64,000 nucleotides of DNA, from the NCBI GenBank assembly GCA_017631435.1, contig JAGBTG010000031.1:1-64000 (forward strand), given 5' to 3'. The stretch comes from Bacteroidales bacterium. Its GTDB lineage: Bacteria > Bacteroidota > Bacteroidia > Bacteroidales > UBA932. Shown here one piece after another: positions 1 to 8,323 of the stretch (the stretch's first letter is position 1; each line of letters opens with the position of its first letter). The position numbers were made by a program, and so were the translations under genes. A model generated the notes under the pieces. It had not been told where the DNA came from. It ran no database searches and worked only from the letters and a program-made list of their open reading frames with translations.

Positions 1-1
1 A

Positions 2-82
2 ATGGTATTCGATATGGATACCCCTGGCAACTTGCAGAAGCTTATTGCCGGCGAGCAGATAGGTACCCTTGTACACAATTAA
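2..82 (+). CDS. pyrH: UMP kinase, C-terminal end (partial)
   Basis: The window opens inside a reading frame that runs to a TAA at 80-82. The 26 visible residues (VFDMDTPGNLQKLIAGEQIG near the end, then TLVHN) resemble the C-terminus of bacterial uridylate kinases, where a Met-Asp-x-Pro-Gly-Asn-Leu stretch precedes a Gly-x-x-Ile-Gly-Thr-Leu-Val ending. UMP kinase phosphorylates UMP to UDP in the cytoplasm. The gene lies 52 bp upstream of frr, and pyrH-frr is a very common bacterial pair, which supports the call. The catalytic part lies outside the window, so the assignment rests on the tail and the context. Confidence 0.75.
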   Translation: MVFDMDTPGNLQKLIAGEQIGTLVHN

Positions 83-134
83 GACAAAACTGTCGGGAAA
101 TAAAAAGAGAGAAATAAATTAAATATTAAGTACT

Positions 135-701
135 ATGGATATTAGTGTTTCAAAAGATTGTATTGCGCAAGCAAAAGAGAAAATGAGCAAAGCTCTTGCG
201 CACTTGGATGATGCGTTGAGAAACTTCAGAGCAGGTAAAGCTAACCCTGCAGTGTTCAATGCTGTAATGGTGGATTACTACGGTAGCCCAACACCTGTTC
301 CTCAAGTTTCAAGTATTACTACTCCTGATGCAAAAACAATTCTAATCCAGCCTTGGGAGAAAAAACTTATTGCTGCTATTGAGAAAGCTATCATGGATGC
401 AAATCTTGGCTTCACTCCTCAAAATAATGGCGAGCAGATCAGAATCAACATCCCTGCACTTACTGAGGACCGCAGAAAGGAGCTTGTAAAACAGGCTAAA
501 ACTGAGGGTGAGACTGCAAAAGTAAGCGTAAGAAATGCACGTAGAGATGTTATTGACGCTCACAAGAAATACCAGAAAGAGGGTCTTCCTGAGGATGTTT
601 GCAAAGATGCAGAGGCAGTGATCCAGAAAGAGACTGATGCTTTCAACAAGAAGATTGATGAGGTAATTGCAGCAAAAGAGAAAGAGATTATGACAGTGTA
701 A
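135..701 (+). CDS. frr: Ribosome recycling factor
   Basis: Encodes 188 residues, the usual length of ribosome recycling factor, which with EF-G splits the post-termination ribosome in the cytoplasm. Recognisable family features are the N-terminal helix with [14 protein letters not shown] (about residues 27-40), the [14 protein letters not shown] segment (48-61), the IQPWEK motif (71-76) and the charged C-terminal helices with RNARRDVID (133-141). The gene follows pyrH by 52 bp in the same direction, and a strong terminator follows directly, so pyrH-frr is probably the end of one transcript. A copy of the octamer TGTCGGGA lies upstream at 91-98. The start at the first ATG fits the family alignment. 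Confidence 0.97.
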   Translation: MDISVSKDCIAQAKEKMSKALAHLDDALRNFRAGKANPAVFNAVMVDYYGSPTPVPQVSSITTPDAKTILIQPWEKKLIAAIEKAIMDANLGFTPQNNGEQIRINIPALTEDRRKELVKQAKTEGETAKVSVRNARRDVIDAHKKYQKEGLPEDVCKDAEAVIQKETDAFNKKIDEVIAAKEKEIMTV

Positions 702-704
702 TTG

Positions 705-730
705 AAAAGCCGGCCCAGCCGGCTTTTTTT
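705..730 (+). terminator. Rho-independent terminator after frr
   Basis: A 9-bp perfect stem (AAAAGCCGG at 705-713 pairing with CCGGCTTTT at 719-727), a 5-base loop and a T run to 730, three bases after the frr stop codon. It ends the pyrH-frr transcript. Confidence 0.9.
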
Positions 731-803
731 ATTGCCATCCATGATGTGGATAGGATTCCCCCTGGAATTTTGTATTTTTGCACAGTAATTCAGGAGGCAG
801 AAG

Positions 804-2600
804 ATGATAGTTTGTATAGCAGAGAAGCCGTCGGTGGCAAGGGATATAGCGCAGGTGTTGGGTGCAACCACAAAAAGGGATGGATACATTGAGGGAAACG
901 GATACCAGGTAACCTGGACATTCGGCCATTTGTGCACCCTCAAGGAACCGCACGACTACACCCCGCAGTGGAAGGGATGGGACATATACAAGCTCCCCAT
1001 GATACCTCCCCGCTTTGGAATTAAGCTCATTGAGAACCCTACATATATAAAGCAGTTTAAGGTGATTGAGCAGCTGATGCAGAACGCGAAAATGATTGTA
1101 AACTGCGGTGATGCCGGCCAGGAGGGAGAGCTTATCCAGCGCTGGGTAATGCAGAAAGCCGGAGCCAAGTGTCCGGTAAAGAGACTCTGGATCTCCTCAC
1201 TTACAGAGGAGGCCATAAGGGAAGGATTCAACAGCCTCAAAGACGAGTCTGAGTACCAGCTTCTTTACGAGGCAGGCCTTGCCAGGGCCATTGGCGACTG
1301 GCTCCTTGGAATGAATGCCACCAGGCTCTATACATTAAAGTACGGCCTCAACAGGCAGGTCCTCTCCATTGGCAGGGTACAGACCCCAACACTTGCCCTC
1401 ATTGTTAACCGCCATCTTGAGATTGAGAACTTTGTACCGCAGGCCTACTGGGAACTCAAGACCGTATACAGGGATACAACATTCTCCGCTACAAAAGGAA
1501 AATTCAACTCGCAGGAGGAAGGCGAGGAGTTTCTCAAGACTGTTCAGCAGGAAGACTTTACAGTAACGGATGTAACCCACAAAAAGGGTACTGAATACGC
1601 TCCACGCCTGTTCGACCTCACCTCCCTGCAGGTTGAGTGCAACAAGAAGTTCGGCTACTCGGCCGAGGATACCCTGCAGACAATCCAGTCTCTGTACGAG
1701 AAAAAGATAACCACCTATCCAAGGGTAGATACCACATATTTGAGCGACGACATTTTTCCAAAATGTGCCGGCATCCTCAATGGACTCACTGAGTACCAGC
1801 ACCTTCTGCAGCCGCTCAGAGGAAAGAAACTTCCCAAGAGCAAGAAAGTGTTCGACTCCTCAAAAGTAACTGACCACCATGCAATTATCCCTACCGGAGT
1901 GCAGCCTCAGAACCTCTCGGACATGGAGAGGAAGGTGTTTGACCTGGTAGCCCGCAGATTTATTGCAGCTTTTTATCCCGACAGCAAAATCTCCACCACC
2001 ACAGTCCTTGGAAAAGTGGGGAAAGTGGAGTTCAAAGTGTCGGGAAAACAGATCCTTGAACAGGGATGGAGGGCAGTCTTTGCCCAGGGAGGCGCCTCAT
2101 CTGCCGAGGAGGGGGAAGAGAAGGAGCAGGAAAAGACACTTCCGGAATTCACTGTAGGAGAAAGCGGTCCGCATGCACCGCAGCTGCAGGAAAAATGGAC
2201 CCAGCCTCCAAAACCGTACACCGAGGCAACCCTGTTGAGGGCAATGGAGACCGCCGGCAAACTGGTGGATGATGAGGAGCTGCGCGATGCCCTTAAGGAG
2301 AACGGTATAGGCCGCCCATCAACCAGGGCCGCCATAATTGCCACGCTGTTCAAAAGGGAGTACATCCGCAAGGAGAAGAAGAATCTCCATCCAACCCCTA
2401 CCGGTATTGAGCTTATAGGCCTCATTAAGGAAGAGCTGCTCAAATCGGCCCAGCTCACCGGAATCTGGGAAAAGAAACTCCGCCAGATTGAGAAGAAAGA
2501 GTATCAGGCCGCGCAGTTCCTGCAGGAGCTCAAGGATATGGTTACCGGGATTGTAACCACAGTGCGCAGGGACACATCAAACAGAAGAAGTACATATTAG
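804..2600 (+). CDS. topB: DNA topoisomerase III-like type IA topoisomerase (short form)
   Basis: A 598-residue type IA topoisomerase of the TopB group, which relaxes and decatenates DNA by passing strands through a transient single-strand break. The Toprim domain begins at the N-terminus with EKPS (7-10) and the acidic motif DAGQEGE (103-109). The catalytic tyrosine is in TYPRVDT (Tyr305), and ENGIGRPSTRA lies near residue 505. A -7-like box TATTTTTG lies at 773-780, 23 bp upstream of the ATG. The protein ends soon after the core, without the C-terminal cysteine-rich ribbon found in many TopB proteins. The window also encodes topA, so the organism has at least two type IA enzymes. Confidence 0.93.
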   Translation: MIVCIAEKPSVARDIAQVLGATTKRDGYIEGNGYQVTWTFGHLCTLKEPHDYTPQWKGWDIYKLPMIPPRFGIKLIENPTYIKQFKVIEQLMQNAKMIVNCGDAGQEGELIQRWVMQKAGAKCPVKRLWISSLTEEAIREGFNSLKDESEYQLLYEAGLARAIGDWLLGMNATRLYTLKYGLNRQVLSIGRVQTPTLALIVNRHLEIENFVPQAYWELKTVYRDTTFSATKGKFNSQEEGEEFLKTVQQEDFTVTDVTHKKGTEYAPRLFDLTSLQVECNKKFGYSAEDTLQTIQSLYEKKITTYPRVDTTYLSDDIFPKCAGILNGLTEYQHLLQPLRGKKLPKSKKVFDSSKVTDHHAIIPTGVQPQNLSDMERKVFDLVARRFIAAFYPDSKISTTTVLGKVGKVEFKVSGKQILEQGWRAVFAQGGASSAEEGEEKEQEKTLPEFTVGESGPHAPQLQEKWTQPPKPYTEATLLRAMETAGKLVDDEELRDALKENGIGRPSTRAAIIATLFKREYIRKEKKNLHPTPTGIELIGLIKEELLKSAQLTGIWEKKLRQIEKKEYQAAQFLQELKDMVTGIVTTVRRDTSNRRSTY

Positions 2601-2652
2601 AATGTTCCTGCAATTCGTCTGCTACGCCAGATAGGGTAACCGGGTAAAAAAC

Positions 2653-2683
2653 AAAGAGGGCAACCTTTTGTTACCCTCTTTCT
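2653..2683. terminator. Bidirectional terminator between topB and pgk
   Basis: An inverted repeat (AAAGAGGGCAAC at 2653-2664 against GTTACCCTCTTT at 2670-2681, one mismatch) with A-rich sequence on the left and T-rich on the right. It sits between two convergent genes and can serve both strands. Confidence 0.75.
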
Positions 2684-2702
2684 ATATTCGTCGGGAGTAA
2701 GA

Positions 2703-3959
2703 TTACTCTCTGATAGCTTTGATACCTGGAAGCTCAATTCCCTCAAGGTACTCCAACATTGCACCACCACCTGTAGAAACGTAGCTTACTTTGTTTGCGT
2801 AGCCCATCTGGGTAACAGCTGCTACAGAGTCACCGCCACCTACAAGGGTAAACGCGCCTTTCTCTGAAGTAACTTTTGCAAGGATCTCAGCAATGTAGTT
2901 GGTGCCTTTTGCAAAGTTAGGCATCTCAAATACACCTACAGGACCGTTCCAAAGGATAGTTTTTGAGTTCATAAGAACCTCCTCCCATACTGCAAGGGTT
3001 GCAGGAGCGGCATCCATACCCTCCCAGCCCTCTGGGATCTCAAAGTTGTTTACAATCTGGGTGTTTGCATCGTTAGAGAAATCGTCTGCAATAACAACCT
3101 CTTTAGAGAAATAAAGCTTAACGCCTTTCTCCTCAGCTTTCTTCATGATGTTAAGAGCAAGCTCCATCTGGTCATCCTCGCAAAGTGAACGGCCAATCTT
3201 GCCGCCCTGAGCCTTAACGAAAGTGTAAACCATACCGCCACCAATGATCATGTTGTCAACTGCATCAAACAAGTGCTCGATGATACCAATCTTTGAAGAA
3301 ACTTTAGCACCGCCAACGATAGCAGTTACAGGGTGCTCAGCACCGTGAAGAACTCTGTCAATAGCCTTGATCTCGCCCTCCATGATGTAACCGAACATCT
3401 TGTCGTTAGGGAAATATTTTGCAATTAGTGCTGTAGAAGCGTGAGCGCGGTGAGCTGTACCGAATGCGTCGTTGATGTAGCAGTCTGCGTATGAAGCCAA
3501 AGTCTTCACAAACTCTTTCTGGCTCTCTTTAACCTGAGCCTTAGCCTCTTTCTTCTGCTCATCGGTAGCATCCTCAGCCAAACCGCGTGGTTTGCCCTCC
3601 TCCTCAGCGTAGAAACGCAAGTTCTCAAGAAGAAGAACCTCACCAGGTTTAAGGGCTGCAGCAGCCTCCTGTGCTTTCATGCAATCGTCGCAGAACTGAA
3701 CTTTGGTGCCAATAAGCTCCTCAATTCTGTAGATGATATGTTTTAGAGAGAACTTCTCGGTAACCCCTTTTGGTCTGCCAAGGTGAGACATTAGGATAAG
3801 TGCACCGCCACCTGCAAGAACCTTCTTGATGGTAGGGACAGCAGCACGGATTCTGGTGTCGTCAGTAATCTTGAACTCAGCGTTCAATGGAACGTTGAAA
3901 TCAACTCTGGCAATGGCCTTTTTGCCTGAGAAATCGTAAGTTTCAATACTCTGTTGCAT
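2703..3959 (-). CDS. pgk: Phosphoglycerate kinase
   Basis: A 418-residue phosphoglycerate kinase, which transfers phosphate from 1,3-bisphosphoglycerate to ADP in glycolysis. Family motifs are all present: RVDFNVPLN (about 18-26), SHLGRPKG (58-65), [11 protein letters not shown] (about 216-226), WNGPVGVFE and the C-terminal GGGDSVAAV. It is a single-gene unit facing topB and divergent from the methyltransferase at 4078. Upstream on its strand a TATTTTTG box at 4011-4004 fits a -7 element about 45 bp before the ATG. Nothing unusual was seen. Confidence 0.98.
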   Translation of the reverse strand: MQQSIETYDFSGKKAIARVDFNVPLNAEFKITDDTRIRAAVPTIKKVLAGGGALILMSHLGRPKGVTEKFSLKHIIYRIEELIGTKVQFCDDCMKAQEAAAALKPGEVLLLENLRFYAEEEGKPRGLAEDATDEQKKEAKAQVKESQKEFVKTLASYADCYINDAFGTAHRAHASTALIAKYFPNDKMFGYIMEGEIKAIDRVLHGAEHPVTAIVGGAKVSSKIGIIEHLFDAVDNMIIGGGMVYTFVKAQGGKIGRSLCEDDQMELALNIMKKAEEKGVKLYFSKEVVIADDFSNDANTQIVNNFEIPEGWEGMDAAPATLAVWEEVLMNSKTILWNGPVGVFEMPNFAKGTNYIAEILAKVTSEKGAFTLVGGGDSVAAVTQMGYANKVSYVSTGGGAMLEYLEGIELPGIKAIRE

Positions 3960-4003
3960 TTCTTGTACTATTTAATGTTATTGTCTTCTGTTTTTTTGCG
4001 TGG

Positions 4004-4041
4004 CAAAAATAAGAAAAAAATCAAAATTAAGCGTATCTTTG
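4004..4041. promoter_or_regulatory. Divergent -7 elements for pgk and the methyltransferase
   Basis: Two boxes match the Bacteroidota -7 consensus TAnnTTTG: TATTTTTG reading leftward (4011-4004) for pgk and TATCTTTG reading rightward (4034-4041) for the gene at 4078. No convincing TTTG -33 box was found at 18-21 bp spacing for either, so these are tentative. Confidence 0.4.
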
Positions 4042-4077
4042 AACTTTATAACCATTAGAAAGGCAATAAGTTGTAGT

Positions 4078-5028
4078 ATGCTTTTACAGTCACCGCAAAA
4101 TTGGAAGGATTACGAGCTTATAGACTCGGGTAATTTTGAGAAACTTGAGCGATTCGGCTCATTCATATTGGCTCGACCTGAGCCCAAGGCACTTTGGACC
4201 CCATCACTCTCTGCAAAAGAGTGGGACAAACTGGCACACACCAGGTTCACTGCCGGCGCAGGCTTTGGAAAAAGCGGCAAGGAGGATACCGGAACATGGA
4301 AAATGCTCAAGAAAATGCCTGAGCAATGGTATATCAGATATAATCTTCCCGACAGTTTCTTCAAGCTCCGCCTTGGACTCACCTCATTCAAGCATGTAGG
4401 TGTATTCCCCGAGCAGAGCCCCAACTGGGAGTTCATATATGAGCAGAGCAAACGCCTTGTTGAGAAATTTGAGGCCAAAGGGATAGACCCGGTAACCGGA
4501 ACCGTCCGCAAGCCTAAAGTACTCAACCTGTTTGCCTACACCGGTGCTGCATCATTGGCAGCAAGATGTGCCGGAGCTGACACAACCCATCTTGATTCTG
4601 TAAGACAGGTAGTTACCTGGGCAAAAGGAAACATGGAAAGCAGTGGCTTGGACAACATCCGCTGGGTAGTTGAGGATGCCCTCAAATTTGCAAAAAGGGA
4701 GGCAAAAAGGGGAAACAAATACAACGGCCTCATCATGGACCCCCCTGCATATGGCCATGGTCCCGACGGCGAAAAATGGAAACTTGACGAACTCCTTTAT
4801 GAGTTCCTTCAGGAGGTTGCAAAAATCCTTGATCCCGACGATGCATTCATGGTACTCAACCTGTACTCCAACGGATACTCCGCAATGTTGGGGGATACCG
4901 CAGTGAGAAGTGCATTCGGCATGCTCAACGGCAAGGGCAAAGGGGAACTTACTTGTGGTGAACTTCTTTTGAAAGACAATTTTGGCAAGGCAATACCTTT
5001 GAGCGTATTCAGCCGCCTTGTAAGATAA
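4078..5028 (+). CDS. Class I SAM-dependent RNA methyltransferase (RlmI-like)
   Basis: About 316 residues with a Rossmann SAM-binding core: NLFAYTGAASLAA is motif I, and IMDPPAYGHG followed by GEKW is the motif IV region typical of the RlmI/RlmK-like rRNA methyltransferase group. The N-terminal 70 residues are not a clear PUA domain. The open frame extends upstream to a GTG at 4000, but the ATG at 4078 is preferred because family similarity begins near LLQSPQNWKDY and the 4034 -7 box lies between the two. The gene is followed 15 bp later by lgt and may be co-transcribed with it. The exact target base cannot be read from sequence. Confidence 0.85.
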   Translation: MLLQSPQNWKDYELIDSGNFEKLERFGSFILARPEPKALWTPSLSAKEWDKLAHTRFTAGAGFGKSGKEDTGTWKMLKKMPEQWYIRYNLPDSFFKLRLGLTSFKHVGVFPEQSPNWEFIYEQSKRLVEKFEAKGIDPVTGTVRKPKVLNLFAYTGAASLAARCAGADTTHLDSVRQVVTWAKGNMESSGLDNIRWVVEDALKFAKREAKRGNKYNGLIMDPPAYGHGPDGEKWKLDELLYEFLQEVAKILDPDDAFMVLNLYSNGYSAMLGDTAVRSAFGMLNGKGKGELTCGELLLKDNFGKAIPLSVFSRLVR

Positions 5029-5043
5029 TAACAGTTTGCAGTT

Positions 5044-5880
5044 ATGATGTTATCAGTAAACTGGGATGTGAGTCCCGTAATATTCAATATAGGAAGCTTC
5101 CAGCTCCGCTATTACGGCGTCCTTTTCATTATAGGATTCTACTTGGGCTATTATATGTTCAGGCATTTCTTCCGCAGGGAGAACAAACCGCTTGAACTGC
5201 TCGATACCTTGCTGTGGACCCTTATGATCTGCACCATCGTTGGTGCAAGACTTGGACATGTGCTGTTCTACCAGCCCGATTACTACCTTGCAAACCCTCT
5301 GGAGATTCTGAAAGTATGGCATGGAGGTCTTGCCAGCCACGGCGGCACTATAGCCATAATGATTGGAATGTGGTGGTTCGTTAAAAAATATGGCCGCAAA
5401 CACAACTTCGGCTACATCTGGCTGCTGGACCGTCTGGCCGTTGCAACCGCCTTTGCAGCAATGTTCATCCGTCTGGGAAATCTCATGAACTCAGAGATTT
5501 ACGGCCATGAGACCTCGCTTCCTTGGGGATTTGTATTCCTGCAGAACGGCGAGACAGTGGCAAAGCACCCAACCCAGCTGTATGAGGCGCTTGCATACTT
5601 GTGCACAGGTGTAATCCTGTGGTGCATCTACAAATACGCCCTTCCAAAAATCAAAGAGGGACTTCTATTGGGCATTTTCTTTATAGGAATTTTCCTTTCC
5701 CGTTTCTTCATAGAGTTTGTTAAGGAGAACCAGGTAGGCTTTGAAGAGGGAATGGCCCTCAATATGGGACAGCTTCTCAGCATCCCGTTTGTGCTGCTGG
5801 GAATATTCCTGATTGTAAGGAGTTTCCGTTCTGGAACACCTGCGGCGTTGAGGGAAAGTGGCAGTAAGCCGAGAGGTTAA
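5044..5880 (+). CDS. lgt: Prolipoprotein diacylglyceryl transferase
   Basis: A 278-residue inner-membrane protein with about seven hydrophobic segments. Lgt moves a diacylglyceryl group from phosphatidylglycerol to the lipobox cysteine of prolipoproteins, the first step in making the many lipoproteins seen in this window. Diagnostic motifs are GGLASHGG (about 96-103), RLGNLMNSEIYGH (142-154) and HPTQLYEAL (about 176-184). The next codon is also Met, so the start could be 5047. It follows the methyltransferase by 15 bp. Immediately downstream the base composition becomes visibly AT-rich, marking the edge of an accessory island. Confidence 0.97.
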   Translation: MMLSVNWDVSPVIFNIGSFQLRYYGVLFIIGFYLGYYMFRHFFRRENKPLELLDTLLWTLMICTIVGARLGHVLFYQPDYYLANPLEILKVWHGGLASHGGTIAIMIGMWWFVKKYGRKHNFGYIWLLDRLAVATAFAAMFIRLGNLMNSEIYGHETSLPWGFVFLQNGETVAKHPTQLYEALAYLCTGVILWCIYKYALPKIKEGLLLGIFFIGIFLSRFFIEFVKENQVGFEEGMALNMGQLLSIPFVLLGIFLIVRSFRSGTPAALRESGSKPRG

Positions 5881-5913
5881 GAATGCCAATAAGCTTTGTC
5901 TACATCTGGTATT

Positions 5914-6720
5914 CTATTCAAACATATTCAGTTTATCTAATATTTTTGATTTGATATCATCAAAACCGGGTACTGCATTAATTTTACGTATAACAGTATC
6001 TTTATTTTCTTCTGGATACATCATGTCATCACACATTTTCTCTTTATATAAACAAGAATTAGTTTCCAATACACTTAGTAAAGTTGTGCAGTTGTTATAA
6101 TTCATAATGATTGATGCTATTCCCAAAGCCCTATATTGCGATAATTCAACATTGTTTTTATGCTCATTGTAAGATTTGAGCAATGTAATCATCTCATCTT
6201 CACTAATTTTTTGAGATGTATTTGCTTTATAGATAATGCTGTATATTTTCTGTAATGAATCAAGTACTGTGAGTTTGTCCAGTAATTTTATTTTTGCATT
6301 ATCAAAGCCTTCTACATGCTTTATATTGCTCATTACTATATCTCCTTCATTCGTTGACATCAAGTCATAACATATATCATCTCTCACCAAATTTGGGTTG
6401 TTTTCCAGTAAACGTAAAAAAGTTAAGCAGTTTTCGCGACTCTTTGTAATGGCAACTACTCCACAAGCCCTATTTTGCGCCAATTCTTCATCGTATTCTT
6501 GTAATTGATATGATTTCAGTAACTTTAACATTTCATCTTCGTTAATTACCTGAAAAACAATTACTTTATTTGTAATATGATATATTTCATTTATAGAATT
6601 GTCATGGTTGTTTATTGTTGTTTTGCAATTAGGTCTTTTGGTTGCATATTGTTCTGAATTGTTTGATTTGCAAGAAAGTGCCCCGCATAGTATTATTGTG
6701 AGTATGTATATTTTTTTCAT
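5914..6720 (-). CDS. Lipoprotein with two internal repeats, candidate immunity protein
   Basis: A 268-residue protein with a lipoprotein signal peptide (MKKIYILTIILCGALSC, lipobox Cys17) and no recognised domain. The mature part consists of two similar units of about 105 residues (45-150 and 158-264). Both contain EDEM, LLKSY, a Leu-Ser/Ala-Gln-x-Arg-Ala segment, a Cys near the middle and a GFD-x-x-K-x-x-x-LDKL ending, with a period of 113-114 residues. The ATG overlaps the stop of the upstream toxin remnant as ATGA, so translation was probably coupled. The position after a toxin end and an exported location suggest immunity against a cell-envelope toxin; this is inference. The region is much more AT-rich than its neighbours. 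Confidence 0.7.
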   Translation of the reverse strand: MKKIYILTIILCGALSCKSNNSEQYATKRPNCKTTINNHDNSINEIYHITNKVIVFQVINEDEMLKLLKSYQLQEYDEELAQNRACGVVAITKSRENCLTFLRLLENNPNLVRDDICYDLMSTNEGDIVMSNIKHVEGFDNAKIKLLDKLTVLDSLQKIYSIIYKANTSQKISEDEMITLLKSYNEHKNNVELSQYRALGIASIIMNYNNCTTLLSVLETNSCLYKEKMCDDMMYPEENKDTVIRKINAVPGFDDIKSKILDKLNMFE

Positions 6721-6901
6721 AGTGCATTACTCCGTGTAATAATTATTTTTCCTGTTGAAGTTCCAGTAATAGAATTGTTTTTATTCCATTTAAAATGCTT
6801 GAAAAAATCCTCTGCATCATCTGGATGAAAGTTACACAACCTTCAGATTCTCTACTTGTAGGGCCCTTTTTGTCACTATATCCACTGTGTACATTGACTA
6901 T
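6717..6901 (-). pseudogene. Rhs-type toxin C-terminus remnant (L,D-transpeptidase-like), frameshifted
   Basis: No intact gene lies here, but conceptual translation of the minus strand gives NVHSGYSDKKGP, then TSRESEGCV. After a one-base shift near 6825 it continues FHPDDAEDFFKHFKW and ends SNAL-stop (TGA at 6719-6717). His-x-Gly followed 15-17 residues later by Ser-x-Gly-Cys resembles the catalytic signature of YkuD/L,D-transpeptidase-like domains, which occur as polymorphic-toxin ends acting on peptidoglycan. There is no start codon and the 5' end abuts the stop of the gene at 6902. It is best read as a 5'-truncated, frameshifted toxin cassette. The family assignment rests on a short motif. 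Confidence 0.5.
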
Positions 6902-7480
6902 TTATTGGACACTGATGCTCTCTAATAAATTGGAATAAACAATCCCCTGTACCGGATTTTTTAGTTCAAATGATGATTTTATATCATCCCTATAATTCAA
7001 GATTAATTTTACACCGTAATAAGAATCCCAATTTAATGCACTAAGTTCACCCAACTTTATGGATAAAGTGTATTTAGTTGGCACCCCAGGATTTAATCCC
7101 AATATTTCATCCTTTTGCAGGATTGTTATATATGCCAATTGAGATGTTGTTACAGGAATATAAGACCTCACATTATTGTGCAACCTAAAATTTCTATCTG
7201 AATTTTTTTCTGGGAATATTTGAATAATTAATGTGGAACTTTCCAACATTGTGGTATCGGGCCTTATTAATGAAATTTCCACATCTGACATATTTGTAAA
7301 TTCCATATCCAAGTAAAAGGTTCCATTCATAACCCTAGCGTCCAATAATTCTATAGATACAGATTGGTTATTAATTTTATTAGCCCAATCATATGGATAA
7401 TAGTAGTTCTGACAAAAATCAGGAATCTCTATAAATTTGAAAATCAATAACAATAATATGATTTTTATTACTTTTACCAT
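6902..7480 (-). CDS. Hypothetical exported protein, candidate immunity to the metallopeptidase toxin
   Basis: A 192-residue protein of unknown family with a hydrophobic N-terminus (VIKIILLLLIFKFIEIPDFC, a likely signal peptide) followed by a mainly beta-rich soluble region. Its ATG lies inside the last codons of the upstream Rhs toxin remnant: the toxin stop is at 7474-7476, giving a 7-bp overlap in the same direction. This tight overlap directly downstream of a toxin domain is the usual place for the cognate immunity gene, so that role is proposed by context only. Base composition is AT-rich like the rest of the island. Confidence 0.6.
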   Translation of the reverse strand: MVKVIKIILLLLIFKFIEIPDFCQNYYYPYDWANKINNQSVSIELLDARVMNGTFYLDMEFTNMSDVEISLIRPDTTMLESSTLIIQIFPEKNSDRNFRLHNNVRSYIPVTTSQLAYITILQKDEILGLNPGVPTKYTLSIKLGELSALNWDSYYGVKLILNYRDDIKSSFELKNPVQGIVYSNLLESISVQ

Positions 7481-8323
7481 ATATCAACAACTTTATAAGG
7501 TTTAACTTCGGGGAGTTTTACTTTTTTCGAGTAATATGCGGGTCCTACATCTATTCCGTATGCACACATTTCAAATTCATCACCTGATTCAACATATATA
7601 CCATGTTCGGAATGAGTCTTTAAAAAATTCCCCACATGCGTTAATTCATGAAATATGGTTGATTCAACCAAAACTGTTGCAGCTTCTGTTTCCAATGCGT
7701 TTCGAGCCCTTCCCAAAAGTAAGCATATTTCTTACCTCCTCCTCATTCAAACTACTAGTGCGATAAAAGGCTTTTTTAAAATCATCTGATTTATTATCCC
7801 AATCATTTAGTATTTGTCTTAAATATGCTGCAAGCGCAGGGTATTTTTTCTCTGTACTTTCAAGGGAATTGTTGCTATATATCAAAGAACCTATGTAGTG
7901 GTATCCGTTGCCGCTGTTGTCCTGTACGCTGTACTTGCTTCCGTCTGCAAACCAGGTGTAGGTGGCTTTTGTGGTACCGCCCTGGGATACTTTTTGTGGC
8001 AAGTTAAGGATATTGTAGGTTATCTGCAAGTTTTTCAGGCCGTCAGTGGTGGCATTGCCGTTGTTGTCATAGCTATAGGTGGCTGATGCAATTGCCGTGC
8101 CGTTGTTTGTGCCGGTTATTGAGGTTATCTTGTTGCCGGTATAATTGTAAGTGTAGTCGTCTTGCAGAGATGACGCGTATCGCTGCAGGGTCTTTATGTT
8201 GCCGTTACGGTCGTAGGTTATTCCTTGCTCGGTGTAACTGTTCTGGGCGGATGCGGATGAACCTGAATATCGGGAAGAAAAGCCCTTCCTTTTAAAGTAG
8301 AAGGAGATACAATAGGACAACAA
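7474..8323 (-). pseudogene. Truncated Rhs/YD-repeat protein with C-terminal zinc-metallopeptidase toxin domain, frameshifted
   Basis: The minus strand encodes YD-repeat sequence (YDRNGNIKTL, YSYDNNGNATTDG, TYTWFADGSKYSV) typical of Rhs proteins, then jumps from YIGSLIYSNNSLEST to a toxin region starting EKKYPALAAYL. The conserved Rhs core end (DHLGS... to DPSG) is missing, so an internal deletion is likely. At about 7705-7716 a one-base shift in a run TTTTGGGAAGGG breaks the frame. Removing one base joins NMLTFG to RARNALETEAATVLVEST and then IFHELTHVGNF, an HExxH metallopeptidase motif. The 5' end overlaps the last 32 bp of the sigma-factor gene, with no Rhs N-terminus. The product was probably a contact-delivered toxin. 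Confidence 0.75.
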
